Shown piece after piece: positions 43,973 through 52,521 of a stretch of 64,000 bases of DNA. A program made the position numbers and the translations under genes. Below the pieces are notes generated by a model. The model did no database searches. It was not told where the DNA came from and was given only the letters and a program-made list of their open reading frames with translations. Source of the stretch: Hyphobacterium sp. SN044 (lineage in GTDB: Bacteria; Pseudomonadota; Alphaproteobacteria; Caulobacterales; Maricaulaceae). The stretch spans positions 641-64,640 of the forward strand of contig NZ_JAKKUV010000012.1 in NCBI RefSeq assembly GCF_021864465.1. The letters run 5' to 3'. The first letter of the stretch is position 1, and each line of letters begins with the position of its first letter.

Positions 43973-45306
43973 CCCAGACCTATGACCTGATCATCAAGGG
44001 CGGCGAGGTGGTGAACCACGCCGGCCGCGGACGCGCCGATGTCGGCGTGATCAATGGAAAGATCGCGAAGATCGGCGATCTCGGTACCGCCAGTGCGGGC
44101 GAGACGGTCGACGCCGCGGGACTGCACGTCCTGCCGGGCGTGATCGACAGCCAGGTGCATTTCCGGGAACCGGGGCTGGAATGGAAGGAAGACCTCGAAA
44201 CCGGGTCGCGCTGCGCGGTTCTGGGCGGGGTCACCGCCGTGTTCGAGATGCCGAACACCAATCCCACGACCTCCGATCCGGACACGCTGCTCGACAAGCT
44301 GAAGCGCGCCGAGCGGATGCATTGCGATCATGCCTTCTATGCCGGGGCGACGAACGAGAATGCCGACATCCTGCCCGTGATGGAGCGGATGACCGGCTGT
44401 TGCGGCGTAAAGGTTTTCATGGGCGCTTCGACTGGCGATCTGCTGGTCAAGGACGATGCGGGCGTCGAGCGCGTCCTGAAGGCGATCAAGCGCCGCGCCG
44501 CTTTCCACAGCGAAGACGAATACCGCCTCGAGGAGCGCCGCAAGCTGGCGGTCGATGGCGACTGGACGAGCCACGAGATCGTGCGCGACGCCGAGGCGGC
44601 GATCATGTCAACGCGGCGGCTGGTGCGCCTCGCGCGCAAGACCGGCAAGCGGATCCACGTGCTGCACATCTCGACGGCGGAGGAAGTCGACTTCCTGCAG
44701 TCGCACCGCGATATCGCCAGCTGCGAGGTGACGCCGCAGCACCTGACGCTGGAATCGCCGGACTGCTACGATCGGCTGAAGGCCTACGCCCAGATGAACC
44801 CGCCGATCCGAGGGGCAAAACATCGCCTGGCGCTGTGGCGCGGGCTCGATCAGGGCCTGTTTGACGTGCTCGGCTCCGACCACGCGCCGCACACGAAGGA
44901 GGAAAAGGCCCGGCCCTATCCGCAGAGTCCATCCGGCATGCCGGGCGTGCAGACGCTGGTGCCGGTCATGCTGAACCATGTCGCCGAAGGCCGGCTGTCT
45001 CTGGAACGCTTCGTCGATCTGACGAGCCATGGCGCACAGCGGATTTTCGGCATTGCGGGCAAGGGGCGCATGGCGACGGGCTGGGACGCTGACTTCACCC
45101 TCGTCGACCTCAAGGCGAAGCGCACGATCACCAATGATTGGAATGCCTCGAAATGCGGCTGGACGCCCTTCGCCGGGATGGACGTAACCGGCTGGCCGAT
45201 GGCGACGATCATCCGCGGCCGCACCGTGATGCGCGATGACGAGATCGTCGCGCCCTCCACCGGCAAGCCGGTCCATTTCATGGAAACCCTGCCCGAGGAG
45301 GCGTAG
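43969..45306 (+). CDS. Dihydroorotase-like amidohydrolase (class I, QxH variant)
   Basis: 445-residue cyclic amidohydrolase of the dihydroorotase/hydantoinase superfamily. Landmarks are LPGVIDSQVHFREPGLEWKEDL, FEMPNTNP, VKVFMGASTGDLL with the Lys position, FHSEDE, VLHISTAEEV, VTPQHL and GSDHAPHTKEEK with the catalytic Asp. The usual metal motif DxHxHxREPG reads DSQVHFREPG, so the first metal-ligand His is Gln. Alphaproteobacterial homologues with this variant are commonly annotated pyrC. Whether it is a competent dihydroorotase for pyrimidine synthesis or a divergent amidohydrolase cannot be settled from sequence. It is coupled to the GT9 gene by a 4-nt overlap and followed 3 nt later by a HAD-like gene. 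Confidence 0.8.
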   Translation: MTQTYDLIIKGGEVVNHAGRGRADVGVINGKIAKIGDLGTASAGETVDAAGLHVLPGVIDSQVHFREPGLEWKEDLETGSRCAVLGGVTAVFEMPNTNPTTSDPDTLLDKLKRAERMHCDHAFYAGATNENADILPVMERMTGCCGVKVFMGASTGDLLVKDDAGVERVLKAIKRRAAFHSEDEYRLEERRKLAVDGDWTSHEIVRDAEAAIMSTRRLVRLARKTGKRIHVLHISTAEEVDFLQSHRDIASCEVTPQHLTLESPDCYDRLKAYAQMNPPIRGAKHRLALWRGLDQGLFDVLGSDHAPHTKEEKARPYPQSPSGMPGVQTLVPVMLNHVAEGRLSLERFVDLTSHGAQRIFGIAGKGRMATGWDADFTLVDLKAKRTITNDWNASKCGWTPFAGMDVTGWPMATIIRGRTVMRDDEIVAPSTGKPVHFMETLPEEA

Positions 45307-45309
45307 CCG

Positions 45310-46074
45310 GTGTCCGAACGCCAGAGTTTCTACTTTTTCGACATCGACGAAAACGTCCTGCACCTGCCGACCAAGGTGCATCTCCTCAACACCATGACGG
45401 GTGAGGAGAAGACGATGACGCAGGCTGAGTTCGACGGCATTCGCGGTTATCTGGGCATGGCGGGCGAGTGGGAAGACTGGGCCGCGCCGCCCGAGCGTGC
45501 TTTCCGCGAATTTGCAGACGGCAAGGACCGTCACGGTGAGGAATACCTGCTGCGCGACATCCGCCGTGGACTGGAACAGGGCGGCTGGAAGGGGCCTAGC
45601 TGGGACATCTTCAAATACGCCGTGCTGCGCCATCGCCCGGTCGCGATCATCACCGCGCGCCAGCATTCCGCGGAGATCATCCGCGAGGGGATCAAGCTGC
45701 TGAAAGAGGCCGGCGAGATTCCGGAAGAGCCGGACTATATCGCGATCTACGGCGTCTCGAACCCGGACGTGAAGGCGGCGCTCGGCGCGCATCTGACGAC
45801 GGCGGGCCTCAAGCGCGCGGCGATCCGCGCCTGCGTCGAGACGGGGCTGGAGAAGTTCGGCCGCGACCTACCGCACAGCTTCGGCATGTCGGACGACGAC
45901 CCGAAGAATGTCGACCTGATCACCTCGGCGATGCTGGAGTGCAAGCTCGACTATCCCGACAAGCGCTTCTTCGTGATCTCGACCAATCGCCGCCGTCACG
46001 TGAAGCTGGAAGTTCTTTCACCGCACAAGGAGGAGTCCAAGCTCCGCGCTGCGGTCGAGGATTATTACGGTTAG
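45310..46074 (+). CDS. HAD-like hydrolase family protein
   Basis: 254 residues. The N-terminus YFFDIDENVLHLPTKVHL has the DxD of haloacid-dehalogenase phosphatases. Later parts fit HAD motifs II and III/IV: VAIITARQHSAEII (Thr/Ser) and HSFGMSDDDPKNVDLI (acidic pair). It lacks obvious membrane segments. The substrate is unknown; similar proteins occur scattered in bacteria and are sometimes annotated only as hypothetical. It starts at a GTG 3 nt after the dihydroorotase-like stop, indicating co-transcription. A palindromic repeat follows at 46078. Confidence 0.75.
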   Translation: MSERQSFYFFDIDENVLHLPTKVHLLNTMTGEEKTMTQAEFDGIRGYLGMAGEWEDWAAPPERAFREFADGKDRHGEEYLLRDIRRGLEQGGWKGPSWDIFKYAVLRHRPVAIITARQHSAEIIREGIKLLKEAGEIPEEPDYIAIYGVSNPDVKAALGAHLTTAGLKRAAIRACVETGLEKFGRDLPHSFGMSDDDPKNVDLITSAMLECKLDYPDKRFFVISTNRRRHVKLEVLSPHKEESKLRAAVEDYYG

Positions 46075-46077
46075 ACG

Positions 46078-46195
46078 CCCCCTGTTTCCTCCCCGTTTAC
46101 GGGGGAGGGGGAACACGACGTGGTGGAGGGGGATAATCCCCCCCCTCGCCCCGGACCAGATCCGGGGCACTCCCCCCCGCAAGCGGGGGGAGAAA
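46078..46195. repeat. C-rich palindromic repeat, intergenic relative of the glyS insert
   Basis: An approximately 118-bp element with hairpins CCTCCCCGTTTACGGGGGAGG, CCCCGGACCAGATCCGGGGC and CCCCCCGCAAGCGGGGGG. Its middle (CACGACGTGGTGGAGGGGG) closely matches the 3' half of the in-frame glyS element. It separates the convergent HAD-like and TIGR02301 genes. Confidence 0.75.
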
Positions 46196-46196
46196 C

Positions 46197-46634
46197 TCAA
46201 TCGGTACTGTCCTCAGCCAACAACGGCGCCAACAGCGAATCCGACAATTGCCGGCCGCGGCTTGCGAGTTCGCGGCGTTCGGCCTCGACCTGAGCGCCGC
46301 AGGTCAGGCGATAGCGCTGCTGGTCGCGGAAGCCGTTATTGAAATTGTCGATCAGGCGTTCGCGCCAATAGCCGTTGGCCGGCGCTTCGAGGTCGAGCAA
46401 TTCCTGCATCTGGTTGCGCCAGGCTTGTGCGTGGTTTCCCTCACAGGCATAGGCGAGGTAGTGCAGCTCCCCCAGCACATAGGCGAGATCCGGGATGACC
46501 CGGTCGCGATTGACGCTGGGTGTGCGGGGCACGTCCTCGAAGGTCGGCTCGTCGCCCGGACGCACGTCCGGCTTCACCTGCGCGATGGCTGGTGCGGCGA
46601 GTGTGAGGACGAGGATTAGGACGGCGAAGCGCAT
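46197..46634 (-). CDS. TIGR02301-family periplasmic protein
   Basis: 145 residues, with a cleavable signal peptide (MRFAVLILVLTLAAPAIAQ). The mature protein contains DLAYVLGELHYLAYACEGNHAQAWRNQMQELLD and a Cys in YRLTCGAQVEAERRELASRG; the two Cys residues (about 64 and 111) could pair. This matches the alphaproteobacterial family TIGR02301, whose function is unknown and which often sits beside a Nudix gene, as here (11 nt). The gene is third in a minus-strand run: 3-hydroxybutyrate dehydrogenase, Nudix, TIGR02301. Confidence 0.8.
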   Translation of the reverse strand: MRFAVLILVLTLAAPAIAQVKPDVRPGDEPTFEDVPRTPSVNRDRVIPDLAYVLGELHYLAYACEGNHAQAWRNQMQELLDLEAPANGYWRERLIDNFNNGFRDQQRYRLTCGAQVEAERRELASRGRQLSDSLLAPLLAEDSTD

Positions 46635-46645
46635 CGCGGCGCAGT

Positions 46646-47062
46646 CTAATCGCGTGAATGCGGCGAAGCGTGGGCACGCGGTGTGATGACGCGGCGCGTC
46701 TCGTCCCAGCTGACTTTTTCAAGTGCTTCGGCGAGCGGGAAGAAGGCGGCTTCCTCGGCGTCGTCCGCGGCAACCGGCTCACCTGCGATCCATTCCGCCT
46801 CGAAGTCGATCAGCACGTAGTGCGCGTTGTCCATGATGGAATCGACGACGTCGATCAGGCCGGTGATCCGGGCCGTGACGCCGGTCTCTTCCTTCAGTTC
46901 GCGCAGTGCGCCGTCCGCGACCCGCTCGCCGTATTCCAGCTTGCCGCCGGGGATGGACCATTTGCCCTTGAGCGGCTCGCGGCCGCGCTTGACCAGCAAG
47001 ACCTCGTCGCCGCGCCGGCAGACGACGCCGATACAGGCGAGGGGGAGTTTTCCGGTGGTCAC
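46646..47062 (-). CDS. Nudix hydrolase
   Basis: 138-residue MutT-like hydrolase. The Nudix box GKLEYGERVADGALRELKEETGV fits G-x5-E-x7-REUxEExGU. It should hydrolyse a nucleoside diphosphate linked to another moiety using Mg2+. The start is a GTG at 47062 that shares one base with the TAG stop of the dehydrogenase gene (TAGTG), a clear sign of coupling. The longer open frame upstream is antisense-type sequence within the dehydrogenase gene. Preference for ADP-ribose, NADH or oxidised nucleotides cannot be read. Confidence 0.9.
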   Translation of the reverse strand: MTTGKLPLACIGVVCRRGDEVLLVKRGREPLKGKWSIPGGKLEYGERVADGALRELKEETGVTARITGLIDVVDSIMDNAHYVLIDFEAEWIAGEPVAADDAEEAAFFPLAEALEKVSWDETRRVITPRAHASPHSRD

Positions 47063-47862
47063 TACTTCGCGGTCCAGCCGCCATCGACGGAGATGTGCGT
47101 GCCATTGCAGGACGCCCCGGCGTCGGAAACGAGGAAGAGGAGGGCGCCGACAAGCTGGGAATATTCCACGAAGCGCTTGGTCGGCTGCGCCGCCAGCATC
47201 ACGTCGCGGACGACCTCTTCTTCGCTGATGCCGCGCGCCTTGGCCGTGTCGGCGATCTGGTTTTCCACCAGCGGCGTCTTCACATAGCCCGGGCAGATGG
47301 CGTTCACCGTGATGCCACTTTCGGCGACTTCGAGCGCGACTGTCTTGGTCAGGCCGAGCACGCCGTGCTTGGCGGCGACATAGGCCGACTTGAAGGGCGA
47401 GGCGACGAGGCCGTGGGCCGAGGCGAGATTGACGATCCGGCCCGAGCTCTGACGCTTCATGATCGGCAGGGCATTCTTGATGGTGTGGAAGTTGGAAGTG
47501 AGGTTGATCTTGAGGATCGCCTCCCACTTGCCGGCCGGAAATTCATCGACGGGCGAGACGTGCTGGATGCCGGCATTGTTGACGAGGATGTCGAGCCGGC
47601 CGAATTCGCTCTCGGCATAGCGGATCAGGCCGCCGATCTCGTCGGCTTCCATCATGTTGGCCGGGTGATAGCGCGCCTTCACGCCGTGTTCGGTCTCGAT
47701 GCGCTTGCGGAGGCGTTCGATCTCGTCCTGCGGCCCGAGGCCGTTGAGGACGACATTCGCGCCGCACTCGGCGAGCCCTTCGGCCAGCGCCGCACCGATT
47801 CCGCTGGTCGAGCCTGTGATGACGGCCACCTGGCCGGAGAGGTCGGTTTTCAGTGCGCTCAT
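47062..47862 (-). CDS. bdhA: 3-hydroxybutyrate dehydrogenase
   Basis: 266-residue short-chain dehydrogenase oxidising D-3-hydroxybutyrate to acetoacetate with NAD+, in polyhydroxybutyrate and ketone-body use. Cofactor motif VITGSTSGIGAALAEGL (about 13-29), NNAG, active-site Ser in VNLASAHGLVAS, and YVAAKHGVLG with Tyr and Lys. The PGYVKTPLVENQI and C-terminal ISVDGGWTAK segments are characteristic of the BdhA branch. It is first of the run with the Nudix and TIGR02301 genes. Confidence 0.92.
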   Translation of the reverse strand: MSALKTDLSGQVAVITGSTSGIGAALAEGLAECGANVVLNGLGPQDEIERLRKRIETEHGVKARYHPANMMEADEIGGLIRYAESEFGRLDILVNNAGIQHVSPVDEFPAGKWEAILKINLTSNFHTIKNALPIMKRQSSGRIVNLASAHGLVASPFKSAYVAAKHGVLGLTKTVALEVAESGITVNAICPGYVKTPLVENQIADTAKARGISEEEVVRDVMLAAQPTKRFVEYSQLVGALLFLVSDAGASCNGTHISVDGGWTAK

Positions 47863-47920
47863 GATCGGCCCCTTCAGCGGAATTGTGCGGCTGCGAAATG
47901 GCCCGCGCCGGGCCGTCGCG

Positions 47921-48706
47921 TCAAGCGGCGCGCTTCTTCGGCGGCTGCGGACGGACGAAGGTCAGCTTGCCGCCGGCCGAGGCCGACGCGTCGAAGCTGT
48001 AGCCCTCGACATTGAAGTCCTTCAGCTTCGCCGGATCGGTGACGCGGTTCTCGATGATCCAGCGCGCCATCAGGCCGCGCGCGACCTTGGCGAACATGAA
48101 GAGGATGCGGGCCTTGCCGTCCTTCTCTTCCTTGAAGTCGACATCGACGATGTCGGCGTCGAGCGTCTTGCGGTCGACGGCCTTGAAGTATTCGTTGGAG
48201 GCGAGGTTCACGATGGTCCGGCTCTGCTGACCCTTGAGGGCGTCATTCAGCTGGCTGGCGATATCGCTGCCCCAGAAGTCGTAAAGGCTCTCGCCCTTCT
48301 TCGTCTTGATCTTGCGGCCCATTTCAAGGCGATAGGGCTGGATCGCATCGAGCGGGCGCAGCACGCCATACATGCCCGACAGGATGCGCAGATGGTCCTG
48401 CGCCCATTTCAGATCCGTGTCCGACAGGCCTTCGGCGTTGAGCCCGCGATAGACCTCACCGGCGAAGGCGAGCGCGGCGGCCTTGCCGTCCTTCGCGTCC
48501 GGATCGAAGGCCTGGAAGCGCTGGTAGTTGAGCTCGGCCAGATCGTCGGACAGCTCCATCATCGTCTTGATCTTGCGCTTCGACAGTTTCGCCGTCTCCT
48601 TCGAGAGATCGGCGGTGCGGTCGACCAGGGCCGGGCGGGTCAGGTCGAGCGTATGGGCGCTCGGTTCGAAATCGAGGCGTTTCGCCGGGGAGAGCAGGAC
48701 GAGCAT
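47921..48706 (-). CDS. yaaA: Peroxide stress protein YaaA
   Basis: 261-residue DUF328/UPF0246 protein. In E. coli YaaA limits free iron and damage under hydrogen peroxide stress and has a DNA-binding-like fold. Signature blocks: MLVLLSPAKRLDFE, the Lys-rich KLSKRKIKTMMELSDDLAELNYQRF, HLRILSGMYGVLRPLDAIQPYRLEMG, and VNLASNEYFKAV. The ATG at 48706 gives the exact family N-terminus; an in-frame ATG 27 nt upstream is possible but not conserved. It lies between the dehydrogenase run and the FAD oxidoreductase, all on the minus strand. Confidence 0.93.
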   Translation of the reverse strand: MLVLLSPAKRLDFEPSAHTLDLTRPALVDRTADLSKETAKLSKRKIKTMMELSDDLAELNYQRFQAFDPDAKDGKAAALAFAGEVYRGLNAEGLSDTDLKWAQDHLRILSGMYGVLRPLDAIQPYRLEMGRKIKTKKGESLYDFWGSDIASQLNDALKGQQSRTIVNLASNEYFKAVDRKTLDADIVDVDFKEEKDGKARILFMFAKVARGLMARWIIENRVTDPAKLKDFNVEGYSFDASASAGGKLTFVRPQPPKKRAA

Positions 48707-48779
48707 GGGAATCGGTCTCCGGGTCGCTTTCACCCGGATTTAGGCAGCGAGGTCCGTCAGGTCGAGTCGTGTGGCTGGA

Positions 48780-50174
48780 TCAGGACCCGAAGATCATGCG
48801 CGGGTTCATGATCCCCTTGGGATCGAGCGCGGTCTTGATCGCCTTCATCAGCTCCACATCGAGCGGGCGTTTCTCCGCCAGTTCGGTGCGCTTCATGATA
48901 CCGATGCCGTGCTCGGCGCTGATCGAACCGCCATATTTCGCGACCTTGTCATAGATCATGGCGGTGACGGGTTCGGTCGATTTCGCGAAGTCGAGTCCCG
49001 CGCCCGGCTCGGTCCGCGCGACGTTGAAATGGACATTGCCGTCGCCGACATGGCCGAATGCGATGATCATCACGCCGGGCAGCATGCGTTCGGCCTCTTC
49101 GGTCGCCTCGGCCATGAAGGCCGGCATTTTCGACACCGGGATGGAGACATCATGCTTGGCCGCGCGGCCATGCGCCTTTTCCGCTTCGGCGATCGGCTCG
49201 CGCAGATTCCAGAAATCCTTCGCCTGCTGCTCGCTTTCCGCGATCACCGCGTCGCGGATGAGGCCCGCTTCGAAGGCTTCTCCGAGCGCGGCTTCCATCA
49301 TCTCGCGGCCCTCGCCCGCGCGCGCGGCGCCGATCTCGAGCAGGGCATACCAGGGATGGGTGTCGGCGAAGGGATCGCGCGTTCCGGGAATATGTTGAAC
49401 GACGAGTTCGAGCGCATTGCGCGGAACGAGTTCGAGCGCCGAGAGCGCGCCCACCGTGGCCGTCTTCATGTGGCCGAGCAGGGAAACCGCCGCCTCCGGG
49501 CTGTCGACCGCGGTAAAGGCGACGGAAATCTCGCCGGGCTTCGGGAAGAGCTTGAGCGTCGCAGCGGTGATCACGCCGAGCGTGCCTTCCGCGCCAATCA
49601 GCATCTGCTTCAGATCGTATCCGGTATTGTCTTTCCTGAGGCCGCGCAGCCCGTTCCAGACGCGTCCGTCGGGAAGGACGGCTTCCAGCCCCAGCACCAG
49701 GTCGCGCATCATGCCGTAGCGCAGGACGTGGACGCCGCCAGCATTGGTCGAGATCAGCCCGCCGATCGTCGCCGAGCCCTGACTGCCAAGGCTGAGCGGA
49801 AACAGGCGGCCGGCGTCGGCGGCGACGTGCTGGATGGCTTCAAGCACGCAGCCCGCCTCGACGGTCAGCGAGTCGTTGCCGATATCGGTCTCGCGCACGG
49901 CATTCATGCGGCGCGTGGTCAGCAGGATCTCGCCCTGCGGCGTGCCGCCGCCGACGAGGCCGGTATTGCCGCCCTGCGGCGTGATCGCGATGCCCGCCTC
50001 GTGGCAGATCGCGACGACATTCGAGACCTCTTCGGTCGAAGCCGGTTTGACCAGAAGCGGAGTCTCGCCCTGGTAGCGGCCCCGCCAGTCGCTGGCCAGT
50101 GGCCCGATCTCGGCCGGATCCTCGCTCCAGCCCTTCGGCCCGAGAACAGACTTGATGCGGTCGATGGCGGTCAT
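48780..50174 (-). CDS. FAD-binding oxidoreductase (D-2-hydroxyacid dehydrogenase-like, COG0277)
   Basis: 464-residue flavoprotein of the GlcD/D-2-hydroxyglutarate/D-lactate dehydrogenase group. The PCMH-type FAD domain covers about residues 35-215: PLLVKPASTEEVSNVV, ITPQGGNTGLVGGG, LSLGSQGSATIGGLISTNAGG and LIGAEGTLGVITAATL. The C-terminal substrate cap has the His-rich GHVGDGNVHFNV and the final AEHGIGIMKR. Resemblance to bacterial D-2-hydroxyglutarate dehydrogenase is closest. The electron acceptor may be ETF, tying in with ETF-QO at 11.9 kb (inference). The ATG at 50174 is preferred; it follows tsaC by 4 nt. Confidence 0.88.
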   Translation of the reverse strand: MTAIDRIKSVLGPKGWSEDPAEIGPLASDWRGRYQGETPLLVKPASTEEVSNVVAICHEAGIAITPQGGNTGLVGGGTPQGEILLTTRRMNAVRETDIGNDSLTVEAGCVLEAIQHVAADAGRLFPLSLGSQGSATIGGLISTNAGGVHVLRYGMMRDLVLGLEAVLPDGRVWNGLRGLRKDNTGYDLKQMLIGAEGTLGVITAATLKLFPKPGEISVAFTAVDSPEAAVSLLGHMKTATVGALSALELVPRNALELVVQHIPGTRDPFADTHPWYALLEIGAARAGEGREMMEAALGEAFEAGLIRDAVIAESEQQAKDFWNLREPIAEAEKAHGRAAKHDVSIPVSKMPAFMAEATEEAERMLPGVMIIAFGHVGDGNVHFNVARTEPGAGLDFAKSTEPVTAMIYDKVAKYGGSISAEHGIGIMKRTELAEKRPLDVELMKAIKTALDPKGIMNPRMIFGS

Positions 50175-50178
50175 GGTG

Positions 50179-51129
50179 TCAGTCCCGTGGGGCGGCGGCG
50201 CGATTGAGGCGATCATTGATGGCTTCGCCGAGCCCGTCCATGGGGATGGGCGCGACGGCGATGCGTTTGTGCCCCTCGGCGTCGAGCTGGCGCAGCAGGG
50301 CGAAGAGGTTGGCGGCGGCCTCGGTCAGATCACCGGTGCGCGACAGGTTTGCGGTGCAGGCCTCTGCTCCGGGGCCGAAGGCGAGAAAGGCTTCGCCGGA
50401 TTCGGGCGCGGCGGCGTTCAGGCGCAGCGCCGCATCCGGCGCGTAATGGCTTTTCAGCATGCCGGGGGAGGCGAGGGGCGCATTGGCCTCTGCCGACCTC
50501 AGGGCCCCCGTGAGGGCTTCGATTTCGCTGCGCGGCAGGCCGCCGGGCCGCAGCAGGATTGCGGTGTCGCCGTCGATTGCGAGGACGGTGGATTCCACAC
50601 CCACAGGGCAGGGCCCGGCATCCAGGATCAGATCGATCCGGTCGCCGAGACCCTCGGCCACGTGCTGCGCGTTGGTCGGGCTTACCGCGCCGGACGGATT
50701 GGCACTCGGGGCAACGAGCGGCCGGCCGAAGGCCGTGATCAGGGCCTGCGCCGCCTTGTGCGCCGGTATGCGAACGCCCAGCGTGTCCAGCCCGGCCCCG
50801 GCGAGTTCGCTGACCGGGGCGTCCTCCTTCTTCGGCAGGACGAGCGTCAGCGGACCGGGCCAGAACCGGTCCATGAGGGTCGCGGCAAGCGGCGGGACCG
50901 TCACGCAGGTCTCCGCCATGTCCCGGCCGGACACGTGGACGATGAGCGGATTGAAGCTGGGCCGGCCCTTGGCGGCGTAGAGGCGCGCAACCGCTTCACC
51001 GTCCGCCGCGTCGGCGGCGAGGCCGTAGACCGTCTCGGTCGGCATGGCGACGAGGCCGCCGCGGCGCAGGATATCTGCGGCTTCGGCGATCGCTGTCATG
51101 TCGCGGGCAGGTTTGACGGGCGCGCTCAT
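50179..51129 (-). CDS. L-threonylcarbamoyladenylate synthase (Sua5 type)
   Basis: 316-residue enzyme making threonylcarbamoyl-AMP from threonine, bicarbonate and ATP for the t6A37 modification of ANN-decoding tRNAs. The YrdC core (about 10-205) has MPTETVYGLAADA, YAAKGRPSFNPLIVHV, WPGPLTLVL, GVRIPAHKAAQAL, VAPSANPSG and VESTVL. A Sua5-specific C-terminal domain follows a linker with PGMLKSHYAP. The longer open frame to 51258 is not conserved; the ATG at 51129 fits. It precedes the FAD oxidoreductase by 4 nt, so the two are likely one operon. Confidence 0.94.
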   Translation of the reverse strand: MSAPVKPARDMTAIAEAADILRRGGLVAMPTETVYGLAADAADGEAVARLYAAKGRPSFNPLIVHVSGRDMAETCVTVPPLAATLMDRFWPGPLTLVLPKKEDAPVSELAGAGLDTLGVRIPAHKAAQALITAFGRPLVAPSANPSGAVSPTNAQHVAEGLGDRIDLILDAGPCPVGVESTVLAIDGDTAILLRPGGLPRSEIEALTGALRSAEANAPLASPGMLKSHYAPDAALRLNAAAPESGEAFLAFGPGAEACTANLSRTGDLTEAAANLFALLRQLDAEGHKRIAVAPIPMDGLGEAINDRLNRAAAPRD

Positions 51130-51166
51130 GCGGGCAGCTAGCCCATCGCGGCGCACGCGGGCAAGG

Positions 51167-51715
51167 TCACTCCGCGCGGTCGGCCTCGATATGGACGCGC
51201 ACCGTGACCTCGGCTGCGGCTTCGCCCCAGCTCGATCCACCCACGCCAAACCTTTCACGTTCGATCACCATCGTGCCGTCGGCCACCGCCCGATCGCCGT
51301 CGATTACGACGCGGAAGGGCAGTTCTACGGGCAGGCGCGCCTCGCGCAGGATCAGATCGCCGCGCGCGATGTAGCAGGTGTCGCATTCATCGCTGGCCTC
51401 GATCGTTTCCGACATGAAGGTCGCGGTCGGATAGGTGTCGGGGTCGAGACCCGGCTCCGACATCATCTCGTCGGTATAGGATGGGGTCGAGGCCTCGCCG
51501 CTTCCGACGCGGACCGTGGCGTCGATATAGCTGTTGGCGAGATCGTCCGGATCGAAACCGATTGCCGCGCCGAATTCGGAGAAGCGGCCGGTGACCGGCG
51601 CGTCGAGCACGTCGGTCTCGAACGTCACTTCGCTGGCGTCGTGATCGACTTCCCAGTCGGAGGCGAGGACCGGAGCGGAGACGAGAAGCGCGAGGGGGAA
51701 GAGCGCGAGTTTCAT
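51167..51715 (-). CDS. YceI-family periplasmic lipid-binding protein
   Basis: 182 residues with a signal peptide (MKLALFPLALLVSAPVLAS), then a lipocalin-like beta-barrel of the YceI family that binds polyisoprenoid lipids. Typical blocks: WEVDHDASEVTFETDVL, VTGRFSEFGAAIGFDPDDL, YPTATFMSETIEASD, and the C-terminal RERFGVG. The pair CDTC at about 111-114 is unusual and might form a disulfide. It lies 8 nt downstream of a cytochrome b561 gene, the common b561-yceI arrangement. Probable carriage of ubiquinone-like isoprenoid is inferred from that family. Confidence 0.9.
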   Translation of the reverse strand: MKLALFPLALLVSAPVLASDWEVDHDASEVTFETDVLDAPVTGRFSEFGAAIGFDPDDLANSYIDATVRVGSGEASTPSYTDEMMSEPGLDPDTYPTATFMSETIEASDECDTCYIARGDLILREARLPVELPFRVVIDGDRAVADGTMVIERERFGVGGSSWGEAAAEVTVRVHIEADRAE

Positions 51716-51723
51716 GCTTTGCC

Positions 51724-52311
51724 TTACGTGTCTTTGCGGCGGAGGAAGGGGATCATGCGAGCCAGCACGTCATCCTTGTCGACAATATGGTGCTTGATCG
51801 CTGCTCCGGCATGAAGGACCAGCAGGATGATGATCGCCCAGCCGCCCCGGCCGTGCAGGAATTCCGTCACCTCGTGCAGTGTCTCGTTGTTCGGCGCGAT
51901 GTCCGGGATCGGCCAGGCGGGATTGTTGAAGAAGAAGCTCGGCGCTTGTGAGGACGAGGCCGTCAGCCAACCGAGGATCGGCATGCCGATCATCAGCACG
52001 TAGAAGCCGATATGGGTGAAGCGGGCGGCGAATTTCTCCCACCCCTTCATGGTCTCGGGCAGTGGCGGGACCGGGTTCATGAACCGCCAGGCGAGGCGGA
52101 TCAGGCTGAGCACCAGAACCAGGATGCCGAACGTCTTGTGCATGTTGAAGACGAAGCGGACGTCGTCGATGGTGAATTCGGTGCTGCCCGCGCGCAGCGC
52201 TTCGGCCATGTCGCCGGCGCGCCACCCGACGAAGACCAGCAGCACCATCATGATGGCGATGATCCAGTGCAGGGCGATGGCAACGCTCGTGTAACGCTTG
52301 GTTTCGGTCAT
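51724..52311 (-). CDS. Cytochrome b561
   Basis: 195-residue inner-membrane di-haem cytochrome with four transmembrane helices. Haem-ligand His residues appear in IALHWIIAI (H15), FNMHKTFGILVL, TLHEVTEFLHG and LLVLHAGAAIKHH. The family transfers electrons between ubiquinol and oxygen or superoxide in some species (CybB). Its start at 52311 is the first ATG compatible with the family; an upstream in-frame ATG at 52365 adds only Arg-rich sequence. It is followed at 8 nt by yceI. Confidence 0.92.
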   Translation of the reverse strand: MTETKRYTSVAIALHWIIAIMMVLLVFVGWRAGDMAEALRAGSTEFTIDDVRFVFNMHKTFGILVLVLSLIRLAWRFMNPVPPLPETMKGWEKFAARFTHIGFYVLMIGMPILGWLTASSSQAPSFFFNNPAWPIPDIAPNNETLHEVTEFLHGRGGWAIIILLVLHAGAAIKHHIVDKDDVLARMIPFLRRKDT

Positions 52312-52521
52312 GTCGGTCTCCCTGTCCGTTCGGACAAACCTGCCCGAGCGTCGCCGTCGGGACAATTGCCTATTTTGCCGCCGGTTTCAGTGCGGGAATG
52401 CGAAATTCCAACTTTCCGCGCGGGAAAGGCAGGTGGGACAACCTGCCCGGCTCGACGCGGCGCGTGAAACCGCTATCTTCCGGCCTCCGATTGACCGTCA
52501 CGACAACTGGATACGCCTCTC

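Noticed and set aside
48771-50207. 478-residue plus-strand open frame opposite the FAD oxidoreductase gene
   Set aside because: It mirrors a clearly conserved minus-strand gene. Long antisense frames are expected in GC-rich DNA, and its product is Arg/His/Gly-rich with no family motif. The same applies to other long shadows, for example 8260-9228, 23772-26795 and 11861-12940.
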